DNA of 64,000 nucleotides from DAHUYF01 sp963838385 (GTDB taxonomy: Bacteria; Pseudomonadota; Alphaproteobacteria; ATCC43930; CGMCC-115725): NCBI GenBank assembly GCA_963838385.1, contig CAWIRE010000005.1, positions 62,001 through 126,000 on the forward strand, in the 5' to 3' direction. Position numbers and translations under genes: made by a program. Positions 42,973 to 52,368 of this stretch are shown one piece after another (positions within the stretch are counted from its first letter, which is position 1; each line of letters begins with the position of its first letter). Below the pieces are notes generated by a model. It was not told where the DNA came from and did not search any database. It worked only from the letters and a program-made list of their open reading frames with translations.

Positions 42973-44133
42973 ATGAAGAAGAAGATCGACCGCAAGATCG
43001 AGCGTAACCGCAAGATCGAGAAGTTCCTGGCGGAGAAGCAGCCCGAGACGCCGTGCCTCGTCGTCGACCTGGAGGTGGTCGCCGAGGCCTATCAGCTGCT
43101 GCGCACCTACATGCCGATCGCCAAGGTGTTCTATGCCGTCAAGGCGAACCCCGCCGGCGAGGTGGTCGACCTGCTGCGCGGCCTCGGCTCGGCCTTCGAC
43201 GTGGCCAGCCGCGGCGAGGTCGATCTCTGCCTCGGCCTCGGCGTGACCGCCGACCGGATCTCCTTCGGCAACACCATCAAGAAGGAGCGGGACATCGCCT
43301 ACGCCTTCGAGAAGGGGGTGCGGCTCTTCGCCTTCGACAGCGAGGCCGAGCTGGAGAAGCTCGCCCGCTCGGCGCCGGGGGCGCGGGTCTTCTGCCGCAT
43401 CCTGGTCGATGGCGAGGGGGCGGAGTGGCCGCTGTCGCGCAAGTTCGGCTGCGCGCCGGAGATGGCGGTGGAGCTGCTGCGCCGCGCCAAGGTGGCCGGG
43501 CTCGACCCCTACGGCGTCTCCTTCCATGTCGGCTCGCAGCAGACCAATCTCGACCAGTGGGACAACGCCGTCGGCCGCGCCGCGACGATGTTCTCGCTGC
43601 TGGCGGCGACCGACATCAACCTGCGCATGGTCAATATCGGCGGCGGCTTCCCGGCGCATTACCGCGGCGACGTGCTCGGCGTCGAGCGCTATGCCCAGGC
43701 GGTGATGGCGGCGATCACCCGGCATTTCGGCAACGACCTGCCGGAGATCGTGGTCGAGCCCGGCCGCTCGATCGTGGGCGATGCCGGCGTCATCCAGAGC
43801 GAGGTGGTGCTGATCTCGCAGAAGGCCTTCGGCGACACCAAGCGCTGGGTCTATCTCGATGTCGGCAAGTTCAACGGGCTGGCCGAGACCATGGACGAGA
43901 GCATCAAGTATCGCATCCGGACGCCGGTCGATGGCGGGCCGAGCGGCGGCGTGGTGCTCGCCGGCCCGACCTGCGACAGCGCCGACATCCTCTATGAGAA
44001 GACCGAGTACCGGCTGCCGATGGCGCTCAAGGTCGGCGACAAGGTGCAGATCCTCTCGACCGGCGCCTATACCTCGAGCTACGCCTCGGTCAACTTCAAC
44101 GGCTTCGCGCCGATCAAGACCTACTGCATCTGA
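42973..44133 (+). CDS. Ornithine decarboxylase (PLP fold type III)
   Basis: Converts ornithine to putrescine, 386 residues. The Schiff-base Lys57 lies in VFYAVKANP. FDVASRGEVDLCLGLGV and RISFGNTIKKERDI follow. SFHVGSQQTN and NIGGGFPAHY form the phosphate loop with EPGRSIV. The catalytic Cys sits in GPTCDSADILYE near the C-terminus. This is the eukaryote-like class typical of alphaproteobacteria. ATG 42973 is chosen because homologous proteins start close to the Lys/Arg-rich MKKKIDRKIERNRKIEKFL. The longer in-frame ORF from 42709 is leader sequence. It is convergent with, and overlaps by 20 bases, the DUF1194 gene. Confidence 0.93.
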   Translation: MKKKIDRKIERNRKIEKFLAEKQPETPCLVVDLEVVAEAYQLLRTYMPIAKVFYAVKANPAGEVVDLLRGLGSAFDVASRGEVDLCLGLGVTADRISFGNTIKKERDIAYAFEKGVRLFAFDSEAELEKLARSAPGARVFCRILVDGEGAEWPLSRKFGCAPEMAVELLRRAKVAGLDPYGVSFHVGSQQTNLDQWDNAVGRAATMFSLLAATDINLRMVNIGGGFPAHYRGDVLGVERYAQAVMAAITRHFGNDLPEIVVEPGRSIVGDAGVIQSEVVLISQKAFGDTKRWVYLDVGKFNGLAETMDESIKYRIRTPVDGGPSGGVVLAGPTCDSADILYEKTEYRLPMALKVGDKVQILSTGAYTSSYASVNFNGFAPIKTYCI

Positions 44134-44860
44134 ACGGCGTCGAAGGCGAGCATGGAACGGCGGCGCGGCGGATCGGCCGCGCCGCCGTCACTTCATTGAG
44201 CAGTTTCTGCTGCATGGCGGCGATGAAGGAGGGGAAGTCGTCCACCTGCATCAGGAAGCCGTCCCGACCGCCCACCACGTTCTGGTCGTAGTAGCCGTCG
44301 AGCCAGGGCTCGTGCTTGAGGATGGCAAGCCCGTTGATGGTGACGCCTTCGGCGACCAGCTGGTCGCGCACCTGCGCCGGCGGCGGCCCGATATTGGCCA
44401 TGCCGTCACCCGAGACGTCGATGACGCGTCGCGTCGCCTCGTCGGGCATGCGCGTCAGCGCCGCGCCGGCGGCAAGGAGCGCGTCGCCGATGGCGGTGAG
44501 CCCGTTCGAGCTGCGGTGGCTCGCCCGCACCTTGGCGGCGAAGCTCTTGGCGCTGGCGGCATCGGCGACCCGGGTCCAGTCGACCGTCACCACCTGCTTG
44601 TCGCGGTCCGACCACTCCATCACCAGCACGTCGACGGCGCCGTTCCGGCCGTTGCGGATGGCCTCGATCAGCGGCGCGCTCTCGAAGGCGCGGGCGATGC
44701 CTTCGTGCTGCAGCTGGTATTCCTCGGCATCGACGCTCTCCGACACGTCGACGGCAAGTACCAGGGCGAGATCGACCTTGGTGGCATGCGCCGGCGCGGC
44801 GAGTCCCGACGCGGCCAGAGCGGCGAAGGCGGCTAGTGCGATGGTACGAGCGATCGGCAT
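44114..44860 (-). CDS. DUF1194 family protein (secreted VWA-like)
   Basis: 248 residues with a signal peptide (ARTIALAAFAALAASGLAAPAHA, cleavage after about 27). The domain that follows is von Willebrand A-like. DLALVLAVDVSESVDAEEYQLQ holds the DxSxS metal-site motif, and VDVSGDGMANIGP and LTAIGDALLAAG the remaining loops. These DUF1194 proteins are periplasmic and of unknown function, perhaps metal-dependent adhesion or complex assembly. The C-terminal 15 or so residues are encoded over the 3' end of the decarboxylase gene and may be poorly conserved. Confidence 0.85.
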   Translation of the reverse strand: MPIARTIALAAFAALAASGLAAPAHATKVDLALVLAVDVSESVDAEEYQLQHEGIARAFESAPLIEAIRNGRNGAVDVLVMEWSDRDKQVVTVDWTRVADAASAKSFAAKVRASHRSSNGLTAIGDALLAAGAALTRMPDEATRRVIDVSGDGMANIGPPPAQVRDQLVAEGVTINGLAILKHEPWLDGYYDQNVVGGRDGFLMQVDDFPSFIAAMQQKLLNEVTAARPIRRAAVPCSPSTPFRCSRS

Positions 44861-45033
44861 GGCTCCTGTCCCGCGGCTGTTGACACTATGGAAGGTCGAA
44901 TTCGTCAAAAGCATGGCGCAGCCCGAGCAAAATGAGCCGATCCCTGCGCTCGCGGCGCGATCCGATGTTGCCGCCGCCGCGGCGCTGCCGCCATAATCGC
45001 GCCGTCCCGCGTTCCTGGAGCGAAGAGGCAAGA

Positions 45034-45489
45034 ATGCGATCAGCACCTGTCGTCACCCTGGCTACCCTCGTCGTCATTGCCGCCGCAACGGGCGTCCCGG
45101 CCCGCGGCGCCGAGAAGGAGCCGCCCGCCTGCGCCGCGATCACCTTCCGGCCGGTGCCCTCCGGCCTGTCCGACGGCGAGCAGAATGCCGGATTATATAA
45201 ATCGCGCTTCGGCCGGATCGAGGTGATGGCGACGGTGAAAAGCGGCGAGGCCGTCGACTATTTCGTCAACGTCAACGGCAAGCGCCCGGACGCCATCGCC
45301 GGAAAGCTCCCCGAGAGCATCTCCACCTGTGCCAAGGCCAAGCGGCTCGGCCCGGTCGGCAATCCGCCGGAGCATTGCCTGGGCGACAAGCTCGCCGTGC
45401 TGATCGACCATACCGGGACCCAGCGCTACGTGCTGCTCTACGCCCATCGCGGCAGCGAGTGGCATTTCTGCAGCGCCGGCGGGGCCTAA
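45034..45489 (+). CDS. Secreted small protein of unknown function
   Basis: 151 residues, with a signal peptide (VVTLATLVVIAAATGVPARGA) and four cysteines in the mature part (PPACAAITF, ISTCAKAKRL, EHCLGDKLAV, WHFCSAGGA). The cysteines suggest two disulfides in a periplasmic domain. No family recognised. ATG 45034 follows AGAGG; it is divergent from the DUF1194 gene. It is followed by a hairpin repeat. Confidence 0.75.
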   Translation: MRSAPVVTLATLVVIAAATGVPARGAEKEPPACAAITFRPVPSGLSDGEQNAGLYKSRFGRIEVMATVKSGEAVDYFVNVNGKRPDAIAGKLPESISTCAKAKRLGPVGNPPEHCLGDKLAVLIDHTGTQRYVLLYAHRGSEWHFCSAGGA

Positions 45490-45510
45490 GGCAAACCTGC
45501 GCAGCGCCCG

Positions 45511-45600
45511 AGCGAGCTCCCGCAGGGAGCTCGTCCGAGGCGGCGTCAGCGCTTGCGCAGCAAGCGCGGGAGCCCGCCGCCGCCGACGTTTCGCGTCGCG
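45511..45600. repeat. Intergenic multi-hairpin repeat, copy C
   Basis: CGAGCTCCC/GGGAGCTCG (45513-45533, loop GCA), then GCGCTTGC/GCAAGCGC (45549-45567, loop GCA), then a short CGACG/CGTCG stem near 45583. The second stem occupies the place of GCGGTTGC/GCAACCGC in the other copies. It differs on both arms in a way that keeps pairing, which is compensatory change. It lies between the convergent ends of the small secreted protein gene and the S41 peptidase. Confidence 0.8.
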
Positions 45601-45601
45601 T

Positions 45602-47167
45602 CTAGCGGACGACGCCTGCCGTCGTCAGCGGCCGGGCCTGGGCGGTGGGCGTCAGGCTCAGGGCGTGGGCGTAGAGCACGGGGTCGACCAGCAGCTTCTC
45701 CGCCGTCGTGACGTCGATCTCGTGGTCTTGGTGCTGGCCGGGGCAGAGCGCGCGCAGCCGCTCCCAGCCGGCATCATCGAGCTTGGCGCGCGGGCGAGCC
45801 AGCGCCGCGGCGAGGCCGCCGCCGCTGCGCGCGAGCGCCGCGGCGACACCGCTGGCGTCATCCGGCAGATCCGCGGTGCAGACGGTGGGAACGACGCCGT
45901 GCCGGTGCAGGATGTAGCCGCCCGGGGTCACGAGCCGCGCCCAGGTGATGGTCAGCTCGCCGTCATTGGGCATGCGCTGCACGTTCTGGACCGTGCCCTT
46001 GCCATAGGAGGCGGAGCCGATCAGCACCGCCCGTCCGGTATCCTGCAGCGCGGCGGCGACGATCTCCGAGGCCGAGGCCGAGCCGCCATTGACCAGCACC
46101 GCCAGCGGCAGGGTCTCGACCTTGCGATGGGGGGCGGTGAAGTACTGGATGCTTTCGGGCACGCGGCCGACGGTGGCGGTGACCGGCCGCCCGTCGAGGA
46201 ACAGGCTCGCCACGTCGACCGACTGGTCGAGCAAGCCGCCGGGGTTGTCGCGCAGGTCGAGGACGATGCCGCGCAGCCGGGCGCCGAGATCCCGGTGCGC
46301 CTGACGCAGCATCTCCGCCACGCTCTCGCCGGTCTGCTGGTTGAAGCTGGCGATGCGCAACCGGGCGATCCCGTGCTCCTCGGTGAGCACGACGCTGGGC
46401 GGCACGATGCGGGCGCGGCGCATCGAGAAGGTGATGCGGTCGTCGCTGCCGCTGCGCGACACGGCGAGCGCCACGACGCTGTCGGCCGGGCCGCGCAGGC
46501 GATGGACCACGTCCTCGCGCGAGAGCGACGAGACCTCGGCCCCGTCGATGGCCAGGATGCGGTCGTCGACGTGCAGCCCGGCCGAGGCGGCCGGCGTCTC
46601 CGGCAGCACCTCGACAATGCGGATGTCCGGGCCCTCGGCGTTGAGCGTGACGCCGATGCCGCCGAAGCCGTCGCGCGCGGCGCGGCGCTCCTGCGCGGCC
46701 TCGGGCGGCGAATAATGCGAGAAGCGGTCGAGCAGCGTCAGGCTGCCTTCGAGCAGCACCTGCTCGACGCGGTCGTCCGAGAGCGCCGCCAGCTCCGGCG
46801 AATGCTGCCGCGCGGCGGTGGCGACCTCGTCGGTGAGCCGCGCCCAGCTCTGGGTATCGGCGGCGGCCGGCGCGGCGAAGCGCAGCGTCTGTCCCGCCGC
46901 CCGCAGCAGCACCGTATCGTCCTTCTCGCTGACCGAGACGCCGGGATCGATGCCGGCAAGGCCGCGCATCCCGGCCAGCGCCAGCCCGCCCGGGGTCACC
47001 GGCTCGATATAGTATTTGGCGATGCCGCCATAGGCCTCGTCGAGCAGCTGGATCCGCCCGTTCTCGGAGGGCGCCGCGGCCGGCGCCGTGGCGCAGCCGG
47101 CGAGCGCCAGGATGTTCAGGCTCGCGACCAGGCGCCGGCGCCAACGGGCTTTGCGGAAGTTGCTCAT
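45602..47167 (-). CDS. S41-family C-terminal processing peptidase, lipoprotein
   Basis: 521 residues. The N-terminus RRRLVASLNILALAGC carries a lipobox with Cys25, so the protein is probably anchored to a periplasmic membrane face. A PDZ domain covers about 165-255 (FGGIGVTLNAEGPDIRIVEVLPETPAASAGLHVDDRIL). The catalytic core has LRDNPGGLLDQ, NGGSASASEIVAAAL with the nucleophilic Ser, and SYGKGTVQ with Lys390 as general base. This is a Ser/Lys dyad like CtpA/Prc. The start at 47167 is chosen because it gives the lipoprotein signal at the N-terminus. It lies downstream of rnr on the same strand. Confidence 0.9.
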   Translation of the reverse strand: MSNFRKARWRRRLVASLNILALAGCATAPAAAPSENGRIQLLDEAYGGIAKYYIEPVTPGGLALAGMRGLAGIDPGVSVSEKDDTVLLRAAGQTLRFAAPAAADTQSWARLTDEVATAARQHSPELAALSDDRVEQVLLEGSLTLLDRFSHYSPPEAAQERRAARDGFGGIGVTLNAEGPDIRIVEVLPETPAASAGLHVDDRILAIDGAEVSSLSREDVVHRLRGPADSVVALAVSRSGSDDRITFSMRRARIVPPSVVLTEEHGIARLRIASFNQQTGESVAEMLRQAHRDLGARLRGIVLDLRDNPGGLLDQSVDVASLFLDGRPVTATVGRVPESIQYFTAPHRKVETLPLAVLVNGGSASASEIVAAALQDTGRAVLIGSASYGKGTVQNVQRMPNDGELTITWARLVTPGGYILHRHGVVPTVCTADLPDDASGVAAALARSGGGLAAALARPRAKLDDAGWERLRALCPGQHQDHEIDVTTAEKLLVDPVLYAHALSLTPTAQARPLTTAGVVR

Positions 47168-47335
47168 CGCAAGACGGGGAATTGGCTCCCGGCGGGCTCC
47201 GAAGCGCTCATGATGACCGTGCGGCGCCGCACGGTCGCGTGGCAAAAGCGTGAAGCATTGTTGCGTGGCATGCGCGGCTCTGGCAAGCGGATTCCCGGCT
47301 CCGCCGGGCGGCCCTGCCATTACCGCACGAGCCGG

Positions 47336-49615
47336 TTAAGGACGGGTTGAGGCGCGCCGCCGCTTGCCCTGGTGCGGCCGATGCGCCGGGCTCTGCGCGC
47401 CGTCGGGGAGGGCGAAGAGCAGGCTGCCGGTCACGGTATTGGCTTCGGCGAGCCGCACGCCGAGCTCGTCGCCGAGCGTATAGACACGGCCCCAGCGGCG
47501 GCCGACCAGGCGGTGATGCGTCTCGTCGTGGTCGTAATAATCGTCCGGCAGCGTGCGGATGGGGATGAGCCCGTCGGCACCGGTCTCGCTCAGCGTGACG
47601 AAGAGCCCGGCGCGGGTGACGCCGCTCACCCGCCCGGTGAAGCTGGCGCCGACGCGCTCGGCGAGGAAGGCCGCGGTATAGCGGTCGACCGCGCTGCGCT
47701 CGGCGGCAGCGGCGCGGCGCTCGGTCGTGGAGACGTGCTCGCCCAGCTCGACGAACCCGTCTGCCTCCGTCGCCGGCAAGCCGCCGGCGCCGAAATCATG
47801 GCCGGTGATCAGCGCCCGGTGCACCAGCAGATCGGCATAGCGGCGGATGGGCGAGGTGAAATGCGCGTAGCGTTTGAGCGCCAGGCCGAAATGACCGAGA
47901 TTGACCGGGCTGTAGACCGCCTGCGCCTGGCTGCGCAGCACCAGCTCGCTCACCAGCGTGGCGTAAGGCGTGCCGGCGGCGCGGCGCAGGATCTCGCTGA
48001 AATGGCGCGGCCGCACGCTCTGGCCCCGGGCGAGCGTCAGCCCGTGGATGCCGATGCCCTCGAGGAAGGTGCTGAGCGCCGCGAGCTTGGCCGGGTCGGG
48101 CTGGTCGTGGACGCGGTACATGCAGGGCTGGTGCAGCCGCTCCAGCTCCTCGGCCGCGGCGACATTGGCGGCGATCATGAACTCCTCGATCAGGCGGTGG
48201 CTGTCGAGGCGCTGGCGCGGCTCGATGCGCGCCACGCGGCCGCCGGGGTCGAGCAGGATGCGGCGCTCGGGCAGGTCGAGATCGAGCGTGCCGCGATGCC
48301 GGCGGGCGCGATCGAAGGCGCGCCAGGCGCCGTAGAGCGGCTGCAGTACCCCGTCGAGGAGCGCGCGCGTCGTCTCGTTCGGCCGGCCATCGGCTGCCGC
48401 CTGTGCTTCTTCATAGGTGAGGCGCGCCGCCGAGCGCATCAGGCCGCGCTGGAAGCGCTGGCGATGGACGCGGCCGTCGCGGTCGAGCCAGAGATGGACC
48501 GCCAGGCAGGCGCGATCGACCCCCGGCTTCAGCGAGCACAGCTCGTTGGAGAGCGCCTCCGGCAGCATCGGCACGACGCGGTCGGGGAAATAGACGGAAT
48601 TGCCGCGCTGCTGCGCGGCGCGGTCGAGCGCATCGTCCGGGCGGACATACCAGGAGACGTCCGCGATGGCGACCAGCACGTGCCAGCCGTCCTCATGCTC
48701 GGGATCGCGCGCCGCCCAGACCGCGTCGTCGAAATCGCGGGCATCGGCGCCGTCGATGGTGACCAGCGGGATGTGGCGCAGATCGGCGCGTGCGCCCAGC
48801 GCCACCGGCCGCGCCTTCTCGGCAAGCTCGACCGCCTCGGCGGGAAAGCCGGTGGGGATGCCGTGGGCGTGAATGGCGATGAGGCTGAAGGAGCGGGGAT
48901 CGGCGCTGTCACCGATGCGCTCGACCACGCGCGCCTGCGGCAATCCCAGCCGGCGCGTCGGCAGCACCTCGGCCAGCACGATCTCGCCCTCCGCGGCGCC
49001 GGCGGCATCGGCCTCGGCGATGCGGAACTCGGTCCTGAGCTTGCGGTCGGTGGGCTCGAGCCGGCCGCCGTCGCGGTCGCGGCGGAAGACGCCGAGCACG
49101 CGGTCGGGCGCGCCGCCCAGCGCCCGGATGATGCGCGCCTCGTAGCTGTGCTGGTCGAGGCGGGAGAAGCGGACGACGGCGCGCTCGCCCACGCCCAAGG
49201 CCGGGGCGCCGCGCTCGGCCACGACGTAGATCACCGGCGCGCCCTCGGCCTCGCGCCAGGCCAGCGGCCGGCCCAGCATCTCGCCATCAACGTCGACGCC
49301 GGTGATCTCGACGATGCCGATCTCGGGCAGGTCCTCGATCGCGATCAGCCGCCGGCGCGGGCCGCGCTCGACCGGTCCGCTGCGCTCGACCTCCTTGATC
49401 AGCCCCTTGAGCGCCACGCGCTGCTCGGGCGGCACCTTGAAGGCGCGCACGATGTCGCGCCGGGTGACGGGCGTCGGGCTGGCGGCGATGAAGTCGAGAA
49501 TCTCCTCGCGCGTCGGCAGGCTTCCGGACGCGCGGCGGGCGCGGGCGGAGCCGTCACTCGGCGGCTTTGGGGGTCTCTTTTGCCGGCTTTTTCTTGCCGG
49601 CGGGCGCCTTGGCAC
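47336..49615 (-). CDS. rnr: Ribonuclease R
   Basis: 3'-to-5' exoribonuclease of 759 residues that digests structured RNA. A basic N-terminal tail is followed by a winged-helix region (LPTREEILDFIAASPTPVTRRDIVRAF) and cold-shock domains. The RNB catalytic domain follows, with DGADARDFDDAVWA (metal-binding aspartates) and RYAHFTSPIRRYADLLVHRAL. The C-terminal S1 domain is FTGRVSGVTRAGLFVTLSETGADGLIP. The GTG start at 49615 overlaps the last 62 bases of topA, so the two are coupled. A later start nearer LPTREE is possible. Confidence 0.94.
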   Translation of the reverse strand: MPRRPPARKSRQKRPPKPPSDGSARARRASGSLPTREEILDFIAASPTPVTRRDIVRAFKVPPEQRVALKGLIKEVERSGPVERGPRRRLIAIEDLPEIGIVEITGVDVDGEMLGRPLAWREAEGAPVIYVVAERGAPALGVGERAVVRFSRLDQHSYEARIIRALGGAPDRVLGVFRRDRDGGRLEPTDRKLRTEFRIAEADAAGAAEGEIVLAEVLPTRRLGLPQARVVERIGDSADPRSFSLIAIHAHGIPTGFPAEAVELAEKARPVALGARADLRHIPLVTIDGADARDFDDAVWAARDPEHEDGWHVLVAIADVSWYVRPDDALDRAAQQRGNSVYFPDRVVPMLPEALSNELCSLKPGVDRACLAVHLWLDRDGRVHRQRFQRGLMRSAARLTYEEAQAAADGRPNETTRALLDGVLQPLYGAWRAFDRARRHRGTLDLDLPERRILLDPGGRVARIEPRQRLDSHRLIEEFMIAANVAAAEELERLHQPCMYRVHDQPDPAKLAALSTFLEGIGIHGLTLARGQSVRPRHFSEILRRAAGTPYATLVSELVLRSQAQAVYSPVNLGHFGLALKRYAHFTSPIRRYADLLVHRALITGHDFGAGGLPATEADGFVELGEHVSTTERRAAAAERSAVDRYTAAFLAERVGASFTGRVSGVTRAGLFVTLSETGADGLIPIRTLPDDYYDHDETHHRLVGRRWGRVYTLGDELGVRLAEANTVTGSLLFALPDGAQSPAHRPHQGKRRRASTRP

Positions 49616-52226
49616 GGCTCGACGATCCTTTTCTGGCGTCCTTGGCCACAGCCGGCGCCCGGCGCTTGCCGGGCTTTGCGGCTTGCGTCTTGGGCTCGGC
49701 GGCGGGCTTCGCCTTAGCCTTGTCCTTGCTGCGCGCGCTCAGCAGCTCGAGCGCCTGTTCCAGCGTCACGGTCTCGGGCTCGATGTCGCGCGACAAGGTG
49801 GCGTTGACGCCGCCATGGCTGACATAGGGTCCGTAGCGGCCGCTGAACAGATTGACCGGCGCGCCGTCGCGGGGATGGGGGCCCAGCACGCGCAGCGGCG
49901 TCGGCCCGCGTCGCCCGCCGCCCTTCTTGGGCTCGGCCAGGAGCGCCACGGCGCGGTTGATGCCGATGGTGAGCACGTCGTCGTCGCCGCGCAGCGAGCG
50001 GAACTCGTCGCCATGCTTGATATAAGGGCCGAAGCGGCCGATGCCGGCGACGATCTTCTTGCCGTCGGCGGGGTGGGTTCCGATTTCGCGCGGCAGCGAC
50101 AGCAGCTTGAGCGCCTGGTCGAGCGTCACGTCGGCCGGGGATACCCCCTTGGGCAAGGAGACGCGCTTGGGCTTCTCGCTCTCGTCGCCCTGGCCGCGCT
50201 GGACGTAATAGCCGTAGGGCCCCTTGCGCAGGCTGACCGGCAAGGCGTTCTCGGGATCGGCGCCGAGCTCGCGCGGCCCCACCGGCTCGCCGTTCTCGCC
50301 GCCATTCTCGACCGCGAGCGGCCGCGTGTAGCGGCATTCCGGATAGCTCGAGCAGCCGATGAAGGCGCCGAACTTGCCGAGCTTCAGGCTGAGCCGGCCG
50401 GCGCCGCAGCCGGGACAGAGACGCGGGTCGCGGCCGTCGGGCAGCGGCGGGAAGAAATGCGGCCCCAGGTCCTCGTCGAGCGCGTCCAGCACCTGGGTGA
50501 TCGAGAGATCCTTGGTGCCGGCCACCGAGGCCGAGAAGTCGCGCCAGAAATCCTCCAGCACCTTCTGCCAGGAGATGCGGCCGTCGGAGATCTCGTCGAG
50601 CTTGTTCTCGAGATCGGCGGTGAAATTGTACTCGACATAGCGCTCGAAGAAGCTCTCGAGGAAGGCGGTGACGACGCGGCCGCGGTCCTCGGGGATGAAG
50701 CGCTTCTTGTCGAGGCGGACGTAGTTGCGGTCCTGCAGCACCTGCAGGATCGAGGCATAGGTCGAGGGCCGGCCGATGCCGAGCTCCTCGAGCTTCTTGA
50801 CCAGGCTCGCCTCGGAGTAGCGCGGCGGCGGCTGGGTGAAATGCTGCTGCGGATCGACCTTGCCGCGCGCGAGCAGGTCGCGCTCCCTAAGCGGCGGCAG
50901 GCGCCGGTTCTCCTCGCTCTCCTCGATGTCGTCCTCGTCCTCGCGGTAAAGCGTGAGGAAGCCGTCGAAGAGGATGGTCGAGCCGGTGGCGCGGAACTGC
51001 AGCGTGCCGTCGGGCGAAGCGATGTCGACCGCGACCTGGTCGATCACCGCCTGCGACATCTGGCTCGCCACCGCGCGCTTCCAGATGAGCTCGTAGAGCG
51101 CCAGCTGGTCGGGCTCGAGATCGCGGCCGACCTTCTCCGGCAGGCCGAACATGTCGGTCGGCCGGATCGCCTCATGCGCCTCCTGCGCGTTCTTCGCCTG
51201 GGTCTTGTAGATGCGCGGCTGGTCCGGGCGATAGGTCTCGCCATAGCGCGTCTCGATGAGCCGGCGCGCCGCCTCGATCGCCTCGGCCGACATGGCGACG
51301 CCGTCGGTGCGCATATAGGTGATGAGGCCGACCGTCTCGCCGAAGATGTCGACGCCCTCATAGAGGCGCTGGGCGACGCGCATGGTGCGGCTGGCGCCGA
51401 GGCCGAGCTTGCGCGAGGCCTCCTGCTGCAGCGTCGAGGTGGTGAAGGGCGGCGGCGGGTTGCGGCGGATCTGCTTTTTCTCGATCGCGGCGACGGCGTA
51501 GCTCTGCTGCCGCAGGATGCGCTCGGCCGCGGCCCGCGCGGTGGCTTCGTCGCCGATGTCGAATTTGTCGAGCCGCTTGCCGTCGAGATGGGTCAGCCGC
51601 GCGGTGAAGCGCTCGCCCGAAGGGGTCTGGAACTCGACCTCGATGGTCCAGTATTCGCGCGCCTTGAATGCCTCGATCTCGCTCTCGCGCTCGCAGATGA
51701 GGCGCAGCGCCACCGATTGCACGCGGCCGGCCGAGCGGCTGCCCGGCAGCTTGCGCCACAGCACCGGCGACAGCGTGAAGCCCACCAGGTAGTCGAGGGC
51801 GCGGCGCGCCAGATAGGCCTCGACCAGCTCGCGGTTGAGCTCGCGCGGATGGCGGAAGGCGTCCAGCACCGCCGATTTGGTGACCTCGTTGAAGACCACG
51901 CGCTTCACGTCGACGCCCTTCAGCGCCTTGCGGTTCTTCAGCACCTCCTGGATGTGCCAGGAGATCGCCTCGCCCTCGCGGTCGGGGTCGGTGGCGAGAT
52001 AGACGTGCTCGGCGCCCCTGACCGCCTCGGTGATGTCCTTGAGCCGCTTCTCCGCCTTGCCGTCGATCTGCCAGGACATGGCGAAGTGCTCGTCCGGCCG
52101 CACCGAGCCGTCCTTGGGCGGCAGGTCGCGGACATGGCCGTAGCTGGCCAGGACCTTGAAGCCCTTGCCGAGGTACTTGTTGATGGTCTTCGCCTTGGCA
52201 GGCGACTCGACGATGACGACGTTCAT
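49554..52226 (-). CDS. topA: DNA topoisomerase I
   Basis: 890 residues; relaxes negative supercoils by a type IA mechanism. The Toprim domain MNVVIVESPAKAKTINKYLG is followed by ATDPDREGEAISWHI (metal aspartates). The active-site Tyr region is GLITYMRTDGVAMS. One C4-type zinc element follows (CPGCGAGRLSLKLGKFGAFIGCSSYPEC). Then come TopoI C-terminal repeats of the GKIVAGIGRFGPYIKHG type and a Lys/Ala-rich tail (KKPAKETPKAAE). ATG 52226 gives the standard N-terminus. It lies between dprA and rnr. Confidence 0.96.
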   Translation of the reverse strand: MNVVIVESPAKAKTINKYLGKGFKVLASYGHVRDLPPKDGSVRPDEHFAMSWQIDGKAEKRLKDITEAVRGAEHVYLATDPDREGEAISWHIQEVLKNRKALKGVDVKRVVFNEVTKSAVLDAFRHPRELNRELVEAYLARRALDYLVGFTLSPVLWRKLPGSRSAGRVQSVALRLICERESEIEAFKAREYWTIEVEFQTPSGERFTARLTHLDGKRLDKFDIGDEATARAAAERILRQQSYAVAAIEKKQIRRNPPPPFTTSTLQQEASRKLGLGASRTMRVAQRLYEGVDIFGETVGLITYMRTDGVAMSAEAIEAARRLIETRYGETYRPDQPRIYKTQAKNAQEAHEAIRPTDMFGLPEKVGRDLEPDQLALYELIWKRAVASQMSQAVIDQVAVDIASPDGTLQFRATGSTILFDGFLTLYREDEDDIEESEENRRLPPLRERDLLARGKVDPQQHFTQPPPRYSEASLVKKLEELGIGRPSTYASILQVLQDRNYVRLDKKRFIPEDRGRVVTAFLESFFERYVEYNFTADLENKLDEISDGRISWQKVLEDFWRDFSASVAGTKDLSITQVLDALDEDLGPHFFPPLPDGRDPRLCPGCGAGRLSLKLGKFGAFIGCSSYPECRYTRPLAVENGGENGEPVGPRELGADPENALPVSLRKGPYGYYVQRGQGDESEKPKRVSLPKGVSPADVTLDQALKLLSLPREIGTHPADGKKIVAGIGRFGPYIKHGDEFRSLRGDDDVLTIGINRAVALLAEPKKGGGRRGPTPLRVLGPHPRDGAPVNLFSGRYGPYVSHGGVNATLSRDIEPETVTLEQALELLSARSKDKAKAKPAAEPKTQAAKPGKRRAPAVAKDARKGSSSRAKAPAGKKKPAKETPKAAE

Positions 52227-52368
52227 GGGGCTGATCTGGCTCCCAAAGCCGGGCACAGATAGTTCCGCAAGTTGGTTAAAGCAAGGCTACTGTGCGCCCG
52301 AGGCCGGGTTCCGGCGCCCCGGAATGGCCTTCAACGCGCTGATAATAAACGATATTTTTTCGGAAAGA

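Noticed and set aside
49302..52262. Long plus-strand ORF opposite topA
   Set aside because: topA motifs are unambiguous on the minus strand and this ORF has none.
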